NCBI GenBank assembly: GCA_023150615.1
Contig: JAKLKO010000008.1
Coordinates: forward strand, 101,702-165,701
DNA length: 64,000 bases
DNA from: Phycisphaerae bacterium
GTDB taxonomy: Bacteria; Planctomycetota; Phycisphaerae; UBA1845; UTPLA1
Reading direction: 5' to 3'
Shown: piece by piece, positions 55,883 through 63,115 of the stretch
How positions within the stretch are numbered: the stretch's first letter is position 1
How the letters are laid out: the number at the start of each line of letters is the position of its first letter
Notes under the pieces: model-generated
Told to the model about the DNA's origin: nothing
Database searches by the model: none
What the model saw: the letters and a program-made list of their open reading frames with translations, nothing else
Made by a program: the position numbers and the translations under genes

Positions 55883-55920
55883 AACGAGCCACCGCACGAT
55901 GCGGTGGCTCGTTTTATTTT
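55883..55920 (+). terminator. Strong intrinsic terminator after the PEP-CTERM gene
   Basis: AACGAGCCACCGC (55883-55895) and GCGGTGGCTCGTT (55901-55913) form a perfect 13-base stem with a five-base loop, followed by TTTATTTT. The decayed TPR frame on the opposite strand ends inside its tail. Confidence 0.85.
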
Positions 55921-56123
55921 GGTGCGGTAGTCGCCGCCGCCAGGACTCGGCACGACTCGACGAGCTGCGCTTCGGCCTCCGGCAGTCGGTCCAGCGCCAT
56001 GAGCGCTCGGCCGTAATTTCCGGCGACGATGCCCGCGGCGAATCGGGCGGACGACAGGTGCGCGGCGGCGATCCAACGGCTGATGAGCCTCGCCTTTCGG
56101 GTCGATGATCCGGCGGTGAGGCT
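55914..56123 (-). pseudogene. Remnant of a TPR protein C-terminus
   Basis: A minus-strand frame between an upstream stop (56126-56124) and TAA (55916-55914) has no start codon. It reads LISRWIAAAHLSSARFAAG, then GNYGRALMALDRLPEAEAQL, then VESCRVLAAATT. This is the standard pattern of the last tetratricopeptide repeat in large planctomycetal TPR or Ser/Thr kinase-TPR proteins ('LGRLxEAExxLxES'). GC-ending codons are kept. It looks like the 3' end of a gene whose 5' part has been deleted. Confidence 0.5.
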
Positions 56124-56176
56124 TCATCGCGCGCGGCGCCATCAATCGATCGGGCTTGAGGGAATTCGACGCTCGG

Positions 56177-56557
56177 CTATCGCTTCCGGGAATCGCGAAA
56201 GAGCGGCGCCTGGGCCAGGGTGAAGACGACGACCTCTTCACCGGCGACGGTGCTGATGTCGTGGTGCATGCTCACGACGGCGACGCCGGTGGCCTCGTGG
56301 ACGATGGACTCCATCACTGGTCGTGCGGTCTCGATCAGGTGCGTTCGGACCTGCTTCAGCAGATCGCGCCCTTTCTCGGCCGGGAGCGACTTGACAAGCT
56401 GCTGCTCGGCGGCCGTGAGAACGCCACGCAATCGCACGACGATCAGGTCATCGACGACATAGGCGTAGATGTCCTTGGGACCCCGACCCATGTATTCCTG
56501 CTCGAATTGGCTGATCGCCTGGCAAATCGCGGCTTCGATCTCACCCTGTGTTCGCAT
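56177..56557 (-). CDS. MpsC/DUF2294 family protein
   Basis: 126-residue protein of the DUF2294 family, named MpsC after a proposed Na+-translocating membrane-potential system in staphylococci. Typical elements are EIEAAICQAISQFEQEYMGR, GPKDIYAYVVDDLIVVRLRG, split here as GPKDIYAYVVDD and LIVVRLRG, VLTAAEQQLVKS, and the end VSMHHDISTVAGEEVVVFTL. It has no signal or membrane span. The start ATG 56557 gives the conserved opening MRTQGEIE and the normal family length; the frame is open further up. It is transcribed away from a second, more divergent MpsC-like gene at 56853, with the 56652 promoter and leader between them. Function in this organism is unknown. Confidence 0.85.
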   Translation of the reverse strand: MRTQGEIEAAICQAISQFEQEYMGRGPKDIYAYVVDDLIVVRLRGVLTAAEQQLVKSLPAEKGRDLLKQVRTHLIETARPVMESIVHEATGVAVVSMHHDISTVAGEEVVVFTLAQAPLFRDSRKR

Positions 56558-56651
56558 GGCGATCCCTGATGGGGTCCGGATCTCGGTTCGTCGGTCTGCC
56601 CGCATCACGCAGCCGGAGCCAACGGCGGATGATCTCAATTCTAACCCCCGC

Positions 56652-56679
56652 TTGCGAGGCCGGAAACGCGCGCTATAAT
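56652..56679 (+). promoter_or_regulatory. Strong promoter of the 56686 leader RNA
   Basis: TTGCGA (56652-56657) and a consensus TATAAT (56674-56679) are 16 bases apart. The start would be near 56686. Confidence 0.75.
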
Positions 56680-56685
56680 GCCCAC

Positions 56686-56825
56686 AACGACGGGGGGCGT
56701 CATGGAAACGCCTCGTCGGTCGGATGACTGATTAAAGGGCAGACCGGCAACGGCCGGGCGGCCCGTTACAAGTAAGCCGACGCCGCTGTAATTCCCATCG
56801 AATTCCAGCGGCGTCGTTTTTTTTT
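56686..56825 (+). ncRNA. Structured leader or small RNA of unknown class upstream of the 56853 gene
   Basis: About 140 bases from the promoter start to a terminator. The first hairpin pairs CGACG (56688-56692) with CGTCG (56714-56718), and GGCGT (56696-56700) with ACGCC (56708-56712), capped by CATGGAA. A more complex region follows (GATTAAAGGGCAGACC, then GGCCGGGCGGCC, about 56719-56777), then the terminator. The terminator stands 28 bases before GTG 56853. It could be an attenuating leader or riboswitch of the MpsC-like gene, or a free small RNA. I do not recognise a known riboswitch class. Confidence 0.6.
56778..56825 (+). terminator. Strong intrinsic terminator before the 56853 gene
   Basis: CGACGCCGCTG (56778-56788) and CAGCGGCGTCG (56806-56816) form a perfect 11-base stem with a 17-base loop, followed by nine T (56817-56825). 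Its place just upstream of a start codon is the layout of transcription attenuators. Confidence 0.88.
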
Positions 56826-56852
56826 CGCGCCGATGCGAGAGGTAAACCGCCC

Positions 56853-57326
56853 GTGGACGACGGCACGACCGGCAAGGCGAGGCAGATCGCACGGGTGGCA
56901 GAGGAGTTCGAGAAACAGCGGACCGGCCACGGCCCGCGGTCCGTCACCGTGGTTCTGACCGGAGACCTCCTCGTCGTCGCGCTGCACGGTGCCTTGTCGC
57001 CGGCGGAGCAGGCGCTGGCCAGGGACCCGGAGGGCTCGGCGCAATTCCACGAGTTTCATCGCCAACTCTTCGCCAGTGCCGCGGGCGTTCTGCGGAAAGA
57101 GATCGAGCGCGTGATCGGCGTGGAAGTTCGGGAAGCGTCGGCGGAATTCGAGCCGGCGACCGGCGCGTTGGTCAAGGTCTTCACGACCGGGACGGTCGTG
57201 CAGTTGTTCCTGCTGGCAGGCACCGTAGAGACGGATGCGTGGAGCACGGACTCGTCGGCGCGTGAGGTCGGCGGACCACCGTGGAGTCACGGCATCCGCA
57301 ACGGGTCGGAGCGATCGGACGTGTGA
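56853..57326 (+). CDS. Divergent MpsC/DUF2294-like protein
   Basis: 157 residues. It keeps the DUF2294 plan: EFEKQRTGHGPRSVTVVLTG parallels the EQEYMGRGPKDIY stretch of the 56177 protein, GDLLVVALHGALSPAEQALA parallels its DDLIVVRLRGVLT stretch, and a C-terminal beta segment carries FTTGTVVQLFLL. It lacks the HHDIST motif of the typical family and has about 25 extra C-terminal residues. The start is GTG 56853. It is separated from its promoter by a 140-base structured leader ending in a terminator, so expression probably depends on read-through. The divergent neighbour (56177-56557) is the more typical copy. Confidence 0.72.
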   Translation: MDDGTTGKARQIARVAEEFEKQRTGHGPRSVTVVLTGDLLVVALHGALSPAEQALARDPEGSAQFHEFHRQLFASAAGVLRKEIERVIGVEVREASAEFEPATGALVKVFTTGTVVQLFLLAGTVETDAWSTDSSAREVGGPPWSHGIRNGSERSDV

Positions 57327-57516
57327 CGTCGAGCCCCGGAGGTTCGCCCGGCTTGATGCGCTCGACCCCGTAGACGCACGTGAGAGTCGGCGCGCTCGCC
57401 GCCGGGATGCGTGTTCCCACGCGGACGGGCCCGCCGTAGCCGGTCAAGCCCGATCCACCGGGCGCACGGAGCGACCCGGGCCCGGTTCCGAGGCGGGATG
57501 TTCGGATGGAGTGCAG

Positions 57517-57693
57517 ATGAGTACCAAACGACCTTCGTACCAGAAGCGAGAACGGGAACTGAAGAAGAAAGAACGTCGGCTGCGGAAGGCCGCTCGGGCG
57601 GCGGAGAAGCGGGCCGCACAGCGTCGTGAGGACGGACCGACGGCCGCGACAGAGAAGCCACCGCTTCCGGAGGACGGGCCATGCTCACCGTAA
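57517..57693 (+). CDS. Small highly basic protein of unknown function
   Basis: 58 residues, about half Lys/Arg/Glu in the first 45 (MSTKRPSYQKRERELKKKER), predicted as one long charged helix, with a short acidic/Pro tail. There is no membrane span or Cys. ATG 57517 has GGAG six bases upstream, supporting a real start. Its stop overlaps the start of the next gene by 13 bases, so the two are coupled. The family is not recognised; its charge would suit nucleic acid or ribosome binding. The 57327-57516 stretch before it shows nothing else that I can support. Confidence 0.6.
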   Translation: MSTKRPSYQKRERELKKKERRLRKAARAAEKRAAQRREDGPTAATEKPPLPEDGPCSP

Positions 57694-57965
57694 CCCCCGC
57701 GGCGCTGGAGCGCCTGTCACGGAAACTCGTTTACAAGAAAGCGGCGGAGGGCGCGGCGCTGCGATTCGTGCGCGCGCGCAAGTGTTGGCGGCTGAAGCTG
57801 GACCGGCCGCGGCCGGACGATGCGACATTCACGCACGAAGGCCGACGCGTGCTGGTGCTCGACCAGGCGGTGGCCGAGGCGATGGCCGCGATGACGCTGT
57901 CGGTCCATTCGACCGAGGCCGGGCCGCGTCTGCGGCTGCTGAAGAACCAGGACACCGAGGGCTGA
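57681..57965 (+). CDS. HesB/IscA-like fold protein without the cluster cysteines
   Basis: 94 residues. The opening L-T-V-T-P-A-A-L-E-R-L, the middle WRLKLDRPRPDDATF, and the segment RRVLVLDQAVAEAM resemble the A-type carrier (IscA/HesB) beta-fold, in particular short members found in planctomycetes and proteobacteria. The three conserved Cys (C-x-n-C-G-C) that hold the iron-sulfur cluster are absent; only one Cys (CWRLKLD) remains. It therefore cannot be a classic cluster scaffold. It overlaps the small basic protein by 13 bases and ends three bases before the radical SAM gene, whose product needs an iron-sulfur cluster; a helper role is conceivable but unproven. Confidence 0.6.
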   Translation: MLTVTPAALERLSRKLVYKKAAEGAALRFVRARKCWRLKLDRPRPDDATFTHEGRRVLVLDQAVAEAMAAMTLSVHSTEAGPRLRLLKNQDTEG

Positions 57966-57968
57966 TGG

Positions 57969-59903
57969 ATGGAGCTTCCACGGCGCGCGCGCGACGACGT
58001 TTTTCTTTCCGACGGGTCCTTTCGGGCGTGCGTCGCGGCACTCCGTCGGATCCCCGAAGTTCGCGACCTGGCGATTGGGATCGTCTATGCGTTCGATCCC
58101 CGGACGCACATGCTGCCGTTCTGGTACGCGGACAAGCGCATGGCGCCATGTTCCGTCCGATTGCTCGGCGACGTGCTGCACGACGCGGGCTTCGCGAACG
58201 TGCGAATCGTCCTGCAGCAGTGGTCACCGAACGTGCGGCCGAGCGAGATGCGGCTCGGGGGCCGGCGGCTCGACATGCTGCTCGTTTCGTCCATGCAGGT
58301 CCACGCGGAGCGGGCCTATGAGCTGATTCGCGACGCGCACCGGATGGGCGCGGACCGACCGTTGATCCTCGCGGGCGGCCCGAAGTCGATTTACGAGCCG
58401 ACGGACTTCTTCGAGCTTGGGCCGGAACCGGGTGTCGGCGCGGACTGCGCCATCACCGGCGAGGCGTTCGTACTGCTCGACCTGCTGCGCACGATGTTCA
58501 GCCGACGCCGGTCCGGGGAGTCGCCGCGCGAGACCTTTCATCGAGCGCGCCGGGCGGGCGAACTGGCGGACGTGCCCGGTCTGGTTTACCTGTCGCCGGA
58601 TTCCACCGCGGGGCAACCGATCGCGATCAATACCGGCGTGCAGCGCCTGCTTCGCGACCTGGACGAGCTGCCGATGCCGGACGCGGGATACCGGATGATC
58701 GAACCACCGCATCGCCGGCGCGGGCTCGCGGCCGTGCCGTGTTCAGCGACTCGCGTCGGCCGGCTCGCGTCGATTGCGTCCGTCATCTCCACCCAGGGCT
58801 GCCGCTTCAACTGCTCCTACTGCCCGATCCCCGCGGTGAACCAGCGCACCTGGCGCCACAAGAGCCCGCGCCGGCTCGCGGCCGAGATCGCGCACATCCA
58901 CGAGCACTTCGGCATCAGCGATTTCTTCAGCACGGACGATAACTTCTTCAACGATCGCCAGACGGTTATCGATCTGATGACCGAACTGGCGGGAACCACG
59001 GTTGATGGCCGGCCGCTGGCGCAGCGCATCCGCTTCTTCACCGAGGCGACCGAGTTCGACGTGTATCGGAACCGCGACCTGCTTCCGCTGGCGCGCCGCG
59101 GCGGTCTGGCCGCCATCTGGTTCGGGCTGGAGGATCTGACGGCCGAACTCGTCAACAAAGGCCAGACTGCGAGCAAGACGACGGAGCTTTTCGCCCTGCT
59201 CCGCCGGCTCGAAATCGAGCCGATGACGATGATGATCCACAGCGATGCCCAGCCGCTTCGCTCGCGGGGCCGCGACCTGTCCGGCCTGCTCGACCAGGCG
59301 CGGTATCTCTTCGATCGCGGGGCCATCACCTATCAATGCACGTATCTCGGTCCGGCGGTCGGCACGCGGGACTTTGAGCCGGCCGCGCGCGCCCGGACCA
59401 TTTTCCGTCGCGTCGGGCGGCGCGAGGTACCGCAGGCGTTTCAGGACGGCAATCATGTCGCCGCATCGCGTCACCCGCGCCCCTGGCAGAGGCAGCTCAA
59501 CATCCTCCGCGCGTACATGGCGTTCTACAACCCGCTCAACATGCTGCGGGCGTTGCGCGACATCCGCCGGGACGCGCTGGCGCGAAAGCGTCTGTTCTTT
59601 CAGGTCGTGGGCCAGATCGGGCTGTTGCTGACACTGCCGAAGCTGCTCGCGTGGGCGTGGCGTCTGAAGCGCGGACCGATCGAGATGTACGAGGGACTGG
59701 AGCCTGCTCGCATCCCCATGGTCGATGCCGCGAGCGGCCGGGAGATCCAATGGGCGATCGAGCATCTGCCGTCACTTCCGCAAGCCGCGCCGCCGCGCCG
59801 CCGTGACGGCACGGCCCGAGCTCCGCAGCGCGGCGACGATCCCATCCCGATTTGGACGCGCCTCCACGGCGCGCCGGCCCTGGGGATCGGCCAGTCGGCC
59901 TGA
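57969..59903 (+). CDS. B12-binding-type radical SAM protein
   Basis: 644 residues. An N-terminal region of about 250 residues resembles a cobalamin-binding domain (LLVSSMQVHAERAYELIRDA, PLILAGGPKS). The radical SAM domain follows with C278-R-F-N-C282-S-Y-C285 for the [4Fe-4S] cluster, then SDFFSTDDNFFNDR and IWFGLEDLTAELVNKGQ. Helical regions at 500-600 include a hydrophobic stretch (GQIGLLLTLPKLLAWAWRL), suggesting membrane association. This is the architecture of methyltransferases and ring or carbon-bond-forming enzymes on lipids (for example HpnP, HpnJ or P-methyltransferase types), but the exact substrate is not visible. It lies between the small proteins and a fatty acid desaturase 93 bases downstream, so a lipid target is plausible. 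Confidence 0.85.
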   Translation: MELPRRARDDVFLSDGSFRACVAALRRIPEVRDLAIGIVYAFDPRTHMLPFWYADKRMAPCSVRLLGDVLHDAGFANVRIVLQQWSPNVRPSEMRLGGRRLDMLLVSSMQVHAERAYELIRDAHRMGADRPLILAGGPKSIYEPTDFFELGPEPGVGADCAITGEAFVLLDLLRTMFSRRRSGESPRETFHRARRAGELADVPGLVYLSPDSTAGQPIAINTGVQRLLRDLDELPMPDAGYRMIEPPHRRRGLAAVPCSATRVGRLASIASVISTQGCRFNCSYCPIPAVNQRTWRHKSPRRLAAEIAHIHEHFGISDFFSTDDNFFNDRQTVIDLMTELAGTTVDGRPLAQRIRFFTEATEFDVYRNRDLLPLARRGGLAAIWFGLEDLTAELVNKGQTASKTTELFALLRRLEIEPMTMMIHSDAQPLRSRGRDLSGLLDQARYLFDRGAITYQCTYLGPAVGTRDFEPAARARTIFRRVGRREVPQAFQDGNHVAASRHPRPWQRQLNILRAYMAFYNPLNMLRALRDIRRDALARKRLFFQVVGQIGLLLTLPKLLAWAWRLKRGPIEMYEGLEPARIPMVDAASGREIQWAIEHLPSLPQAAPPRRRDGTARAPQRGDDPIPIWTRLHGAPALGIGQSA

Positions 59904-59996
59904 TCGTCGCCGCACGATTCCGAATGCGCGCATGCGTCAATTGCCGGTTTCCGCCGCGAGTGAGTCATCACCGGGTTCCATGCGGACGGGGGTTGC

Positions 59997-61139
59997 ATGA
60001 CTTCGATGGGTGAGCCGGCCGATGCATCCGTGGAAGCGCGCGACTTGGACTCGATACGACGAGGATGGTCGCCGCTGAAGTTCGAGCGTGGGGGCGGATT
60101 TCAGCAGACGCTACGCGGCCGCGTCGCCGAGCATTTCGAACGGTCGGGAGGCAGGCCTCGCGACTGTACCGAGATGTACGTCAAGTCGGCCATCCTTCTG
60201 GGCGGCTGCGTCATTCTATATGTCACGCTCGTCTTTTTCGCCGGCGCGTTGTGGGTTGCCGCACCGCTGGCGATTCTGCTCGGCCTTTCACTCGCCGCGG
60301 TCGCCTTCAATGTTCAGCATGACGGCGGACACGGCGCTTACTCGGACTCACCGCGGATCAACAAACTGGCGTCCCTGACGCTCGACCTGCTGGGCGGCAG
60401 CTCCTACGTCTGGGCTCGCAAGCACAACGCCATTCACCACAGCTATACCAACGTCACCGGCCACGACGATGACATCAACATCGGACTGCTCGGCCGGCTG
60501 TCGCCGCACCAAAGGCGACGGTGGTTCCATTGTTTCCAGCAATTCTACCTGTGGGTGGCCTACGGGTTCCTTCCGATCAAGTGGCACCTCTTCGACGACT
60601 TTCGTGACGTCCTCCGCGGCCGGATCGGCGGGCATCGATTCCCGCGGCCGCGTGGACGAGCGTTGCTGGTCTTTGCGGGCGGCAAGACGTGCTTTTTCGC
60701 GCTGGCGTTCGGACTTCCATCGCTGGTGCACTCCTTCTGGATCGTCGTCGCGTTCTACCTGATCGCATCGTTCGCACAGGGCGTCACGATGAGCGTCGTG
60801 TTTCAGATCGCACACTGCGTGGAAGAAGCCTCCTTTCCGATGCCGCAGCCGGGTTCCGGACGGATCGCGTCCGGTTGGGCCGCGCACCAAGTTGAGACCA
60901 CGGTCGATTTCGCGCGCAGCAACCGCTGGGTTTCATGGCTCGTCGGCGGCCTGAATTTCCAGATTGAGCACCATCTTTTTCCGCAGATATGCCACGTCCA
61001 CTATCCTGCGCTCGCGCCGATCGTGGAATCGACCTGCCGGGAGTTCGGACTGCCATACCGAAGTCACCGATCGATCCTCGGCGGCGTCATCTCGCACTTT
61101 CGCTGGCTTCGGCGCATGGGCACGGCCGAATCGCCGTGA
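59997..61139 (+). CDS. Membrane fatty acid desaturase (front-end type)
   Basis: 380-residue di-iron membrane desaturase or hydroxylase. The three histidine boxes are H-D-G-G-H (108-112), H-N-A-I-H-H (143-148) and Q-I-E-H-H (322-326). Gln at the head of the third box is characteristic of front-end desaturases, which act between an existing double bond and the carboxyl end. Hydrophobic segments at about 65-105 and 225-270 flank the boxes. No cytochrome b5 domain is fused, so a separate electron donor is needed. It follows the radical SAM gene with a gap of 93 bases. It converges on the YeiH-type exporter, with 61 bases between stops. Confidence 0.93.
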   Translation: MTSMGEPADASVEARDLDSIRRGWSPLKFERGGGFQQTLRGRVAEHFERSGGRPRDCTEMYVKSAILLGGCVILYVTLVFFAGALWVAAPLAILLGLSLAAVAFNVQHDGGHGAYSDSPRINKLASLTLDLLGGSSYVWARKHNAIHHSYTNVTGHDDDINIGLLGRLSPHQRRRWFHCFQQFYLWVAYGFLPIKWHLFDDFRDVLRGRIGGHRFPRPRGRALLVFAGGKTCFFALAFGLPSLVHSFWIVVAFYLIASFAQGVTMSVVFQIAHCVEEASFPMPQPGSGRIASGWAAHQVETTVDFARSNRWVSWLVGGLNFQIEHHLFPQICHVHYPALAPIVESTCREFGLPYRSHRSILGGVISHFRWLRRMGTAESP

Positions 61140-61200
61140 ACCCGCGCGTCCCGGCGGCGATACCGGGCCGCGCAAAGCGAAACGCAGGAGAGCCAGCGCG

Positions 61201-62214
61201 CTACGAGGCGCAGAACAGCCAGGCCATCCCGAGCGAGAGCGCCGCGAGGAAGACCCACTGGCCCAGGCCCACGAGGATCGGCCGGACGCCCGACGCGCGC
61301 AGATCCGAAAAGCCGCTCTGGAGTCCGACCCCGGCCATTCCGATGCACAGCAACCACAAGTCCACGACCTGGATGCGATGAAGGAGGTGTTTTGCGCCCG
61401 GGTCTTGCTGCAGGCCCGGAATCGAGTTGACGGCGGAGCACAGCACGAAGACCACGAGAAACCAGGGGACGGGCGCGACGGCGGCGTGACCGGCCTCTCG
61501 TCCGGCCCGCCGGAGCGACCATCCGAGGAAGATCACGATTGGCGCGAGCAGCGCGATGCGGGCGAGCTTTACGACTGTGGCGGTCCGCGCGGCGCTTTCG
61601 CTGACACCGTAGCCGGCCGCGACGACCTGCGCCATCTCGTGCAGGCTCGCGCCGTCCCAGACTGCGTAGACCTGCTCGTTCATGCCAATCGCGCGGGCGA
61701 GCGCCGGATAGACCACGATCCCGATCGTGCCGAGCAGCGTGATGATGCCCAGCGCGCAGGCGGCGTCCGACTTCTCGCCTTGCACGACCGTGTCGGCCGC
61801 CACGACCGCCGATGCTCCGCAGACGGAACCTCCGACGCCCAGCAGCAGCCCGAGCTTGCGCCCGATCCCGGCGGTCCGCGCCAACCACCAGCCGAACCAC
61901 AGCGAGGCAAACGTACACACGACGACAACCGCCAGCGCCGGCGCGCCGATCCGGACCAACTCGAGGAGGCTCAGCTTGAATCCGAGTCCGGCGACCGCCC
62001 AGCGCAGCACCGGCCGCTGCGCCATCCGCAATCCCGCGTTCAGCGCGGCGGGCAATGGCACGCACGATCGGATTGCCATACCGAGCAGGATGACGAGCAG
62101 CAGGGGACTGATGCGCAGCGTGTTCTTGAAAAGCGGCTGCTCGGCCGACCACATCGCAACCAGCGCCACAGCGGACGCGATCATCAGGCCCGGCAACGAT
62201 CCGAGTATCGCCAT
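61201..62214 (-). CDS. YeiH/UPF0324-family membrane protein, putative sulfur-oxyanion exporter
   Basis: 337-residue integral membrane protein with about ten spans. It has the family signatures ILLGMAIRS, GFKLSLLELVRIG, LLGVGGSVCGASAVVAADTV, split as LLGVGGSVCGAS and AVVAADTV, and DGASLHEMAQVVAAGYGVSE, split as DGASLHEMAQ and VVAAGYGVSE. The YeiH family is annotated as putative sulfate or sulfite exporters, chiefly by association with sulfur metabolism. The adjacent cysteine dioxygenase gene, 103 bases upstream on the same strand, gives the same hint: sulfite or sulfate from cysteine breakdown would need to leave the cell. The transport activity is not proven from sequence. Confidence 0.85.
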   Translation of the reverse strand: MAILGSLPGLMIASAVALVAMWSAEQPLFKNTLRISPLLLVILLGMAIRSCVPLPAALNAGLRMAQRPVLRWAVAGLGFKLSLLELVRIGAPALAVVVVCTFASLWFGWWLARTAGIGRKLGLLLGVGGSVCGASAVVAADTVVQGEKSDAACALGIITLLGTIGIVVYPALARAIGMNEQVYAVWDGASLHEMAQVVAAGYGVSESAARTATVVKLARIALLAPIVIFLGWSLRRAGREAGHAAVAPVPWFLVVFVLCSAVNSIPGLQQDPGAKHLLHRIQVVDLWLLCIGMAGVGLQSGFSDLRASGVRPILVGLGQWVFLAALSLGMAWLFCAS

Positions 62215-62317
62215 CAGGGTCAGCAGTAAGGGAATCGAGAACGCCGTCGAGTCGTTGCGCTTTCAGGCGCCGAGAGGATCGGATTCGGCGTCATCGCCGG
62301 TCCGCGCCGCGACAACG

Positions 62318-62890
62318 CTACGCCGTGTAGTGCAGGCGGCGCCGCTCCCGCCGGTAGCCGCCGGGCACGGGGACGAAGGCATGACACCACGACATTTCCC
62401 CGCCATAGACGTGAATCGTCACCGATGGATCGGGGTTGGCGTTGTGGATCGTGTGATACTCGAACGGCGGAATCAAGGCCCCCGCCTCGCCGACACCGGC
62501 GAGCACTTCGGTCTTGCGCGTGAATTGCAGCGGCTCGGCCGCGAGCGAGTCGACGAGATCGTACGACGTGACGCGGATGCGACCGCGGTAGACGCATTCG
62601 ACGCACCACATCCCGGCATGATCGTGCAGCGGCGTCCCCTGATCGACACCCCAGACCATGGCGAGCACAGTGTACCGGCCGGCCGGATCGCGGTGGATCA
62701 GTCGGCGGGCATAGTCGGCCGGAGCCGGTTTCAACAGCTCGGGCGAAAGGAAGTCGTCGCGGCTGGAGACGGCGCCCATGAGCGCTGCCGTGACGCGGCG
62801 GCAGATTCCGGCGGTGTCCGGCGCTGAGACGGCGTCGTCGAGTCTGGCCAGCAAATCGGCGAGTCGTTCGTTCATCGTGACTGTGGACAT
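62318..62890 (-). CDS. Cysteine dioxygenase
   Basis: 190-residue cupin iron enzyme that oxidises L-cysteine to cysteine sulfinate. The iron-binding motif H89-D-H91 occurs in P-L-H-D-H-A-G-M-W-C, with the third His at H146 (FEYHTIH). C96 occupies the place of the Cys that can form the Cys-Tyr crosslink in the family. Length matches type I bacterial enzymes. The start is ATG 62890; an ATG at codon 6 is an alternative. The product feeds taurine or sulfite formation, and the neighbouring YeiH-type exporter would remove sulfur oxyanions. The 225 bases upstream (62891-63115) hold no feature I can support. Confidence 0.88.
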   Translation of the reverse strand: MSTVTMNERLADLLARLDDAVSAPDTAGICRRVTAALMGAVSSRDDFLSPELLKPAPADYARRLIHRDPAGRYTVLAMVWGVDQGTPLHDHAGMWCVECVYRGRIRVTSYDLVDSLAAEPLQFTRKTEVLAGVGEAGALIPPFEYHTIHNANPDPSVTIHVYGGEMSWCHAFVPVPGGYRRERRRLHYTA

Positions 62891-63115
62891 GTCGAATTCG
62901 CATCAAGGGGTCGTGCGAGTCGTCGCCCGGATTGCCTCGTCGACGGCCGATCCGAGGCCGGTTCGACTGCGCCCGGAGCGAGTCGTGCCGTTCCCAGCCG
63001 GCGGACCGATCGCACGGCAGCGCCGCCGATCGAACCCGTTCAGTTTACCGCGCGAGCCTCGTCGCGGCAACGCGTCGGCAGCGGCCGCGCGTCGCGTTTC
63101 GCCGTCGGCCGGCGG

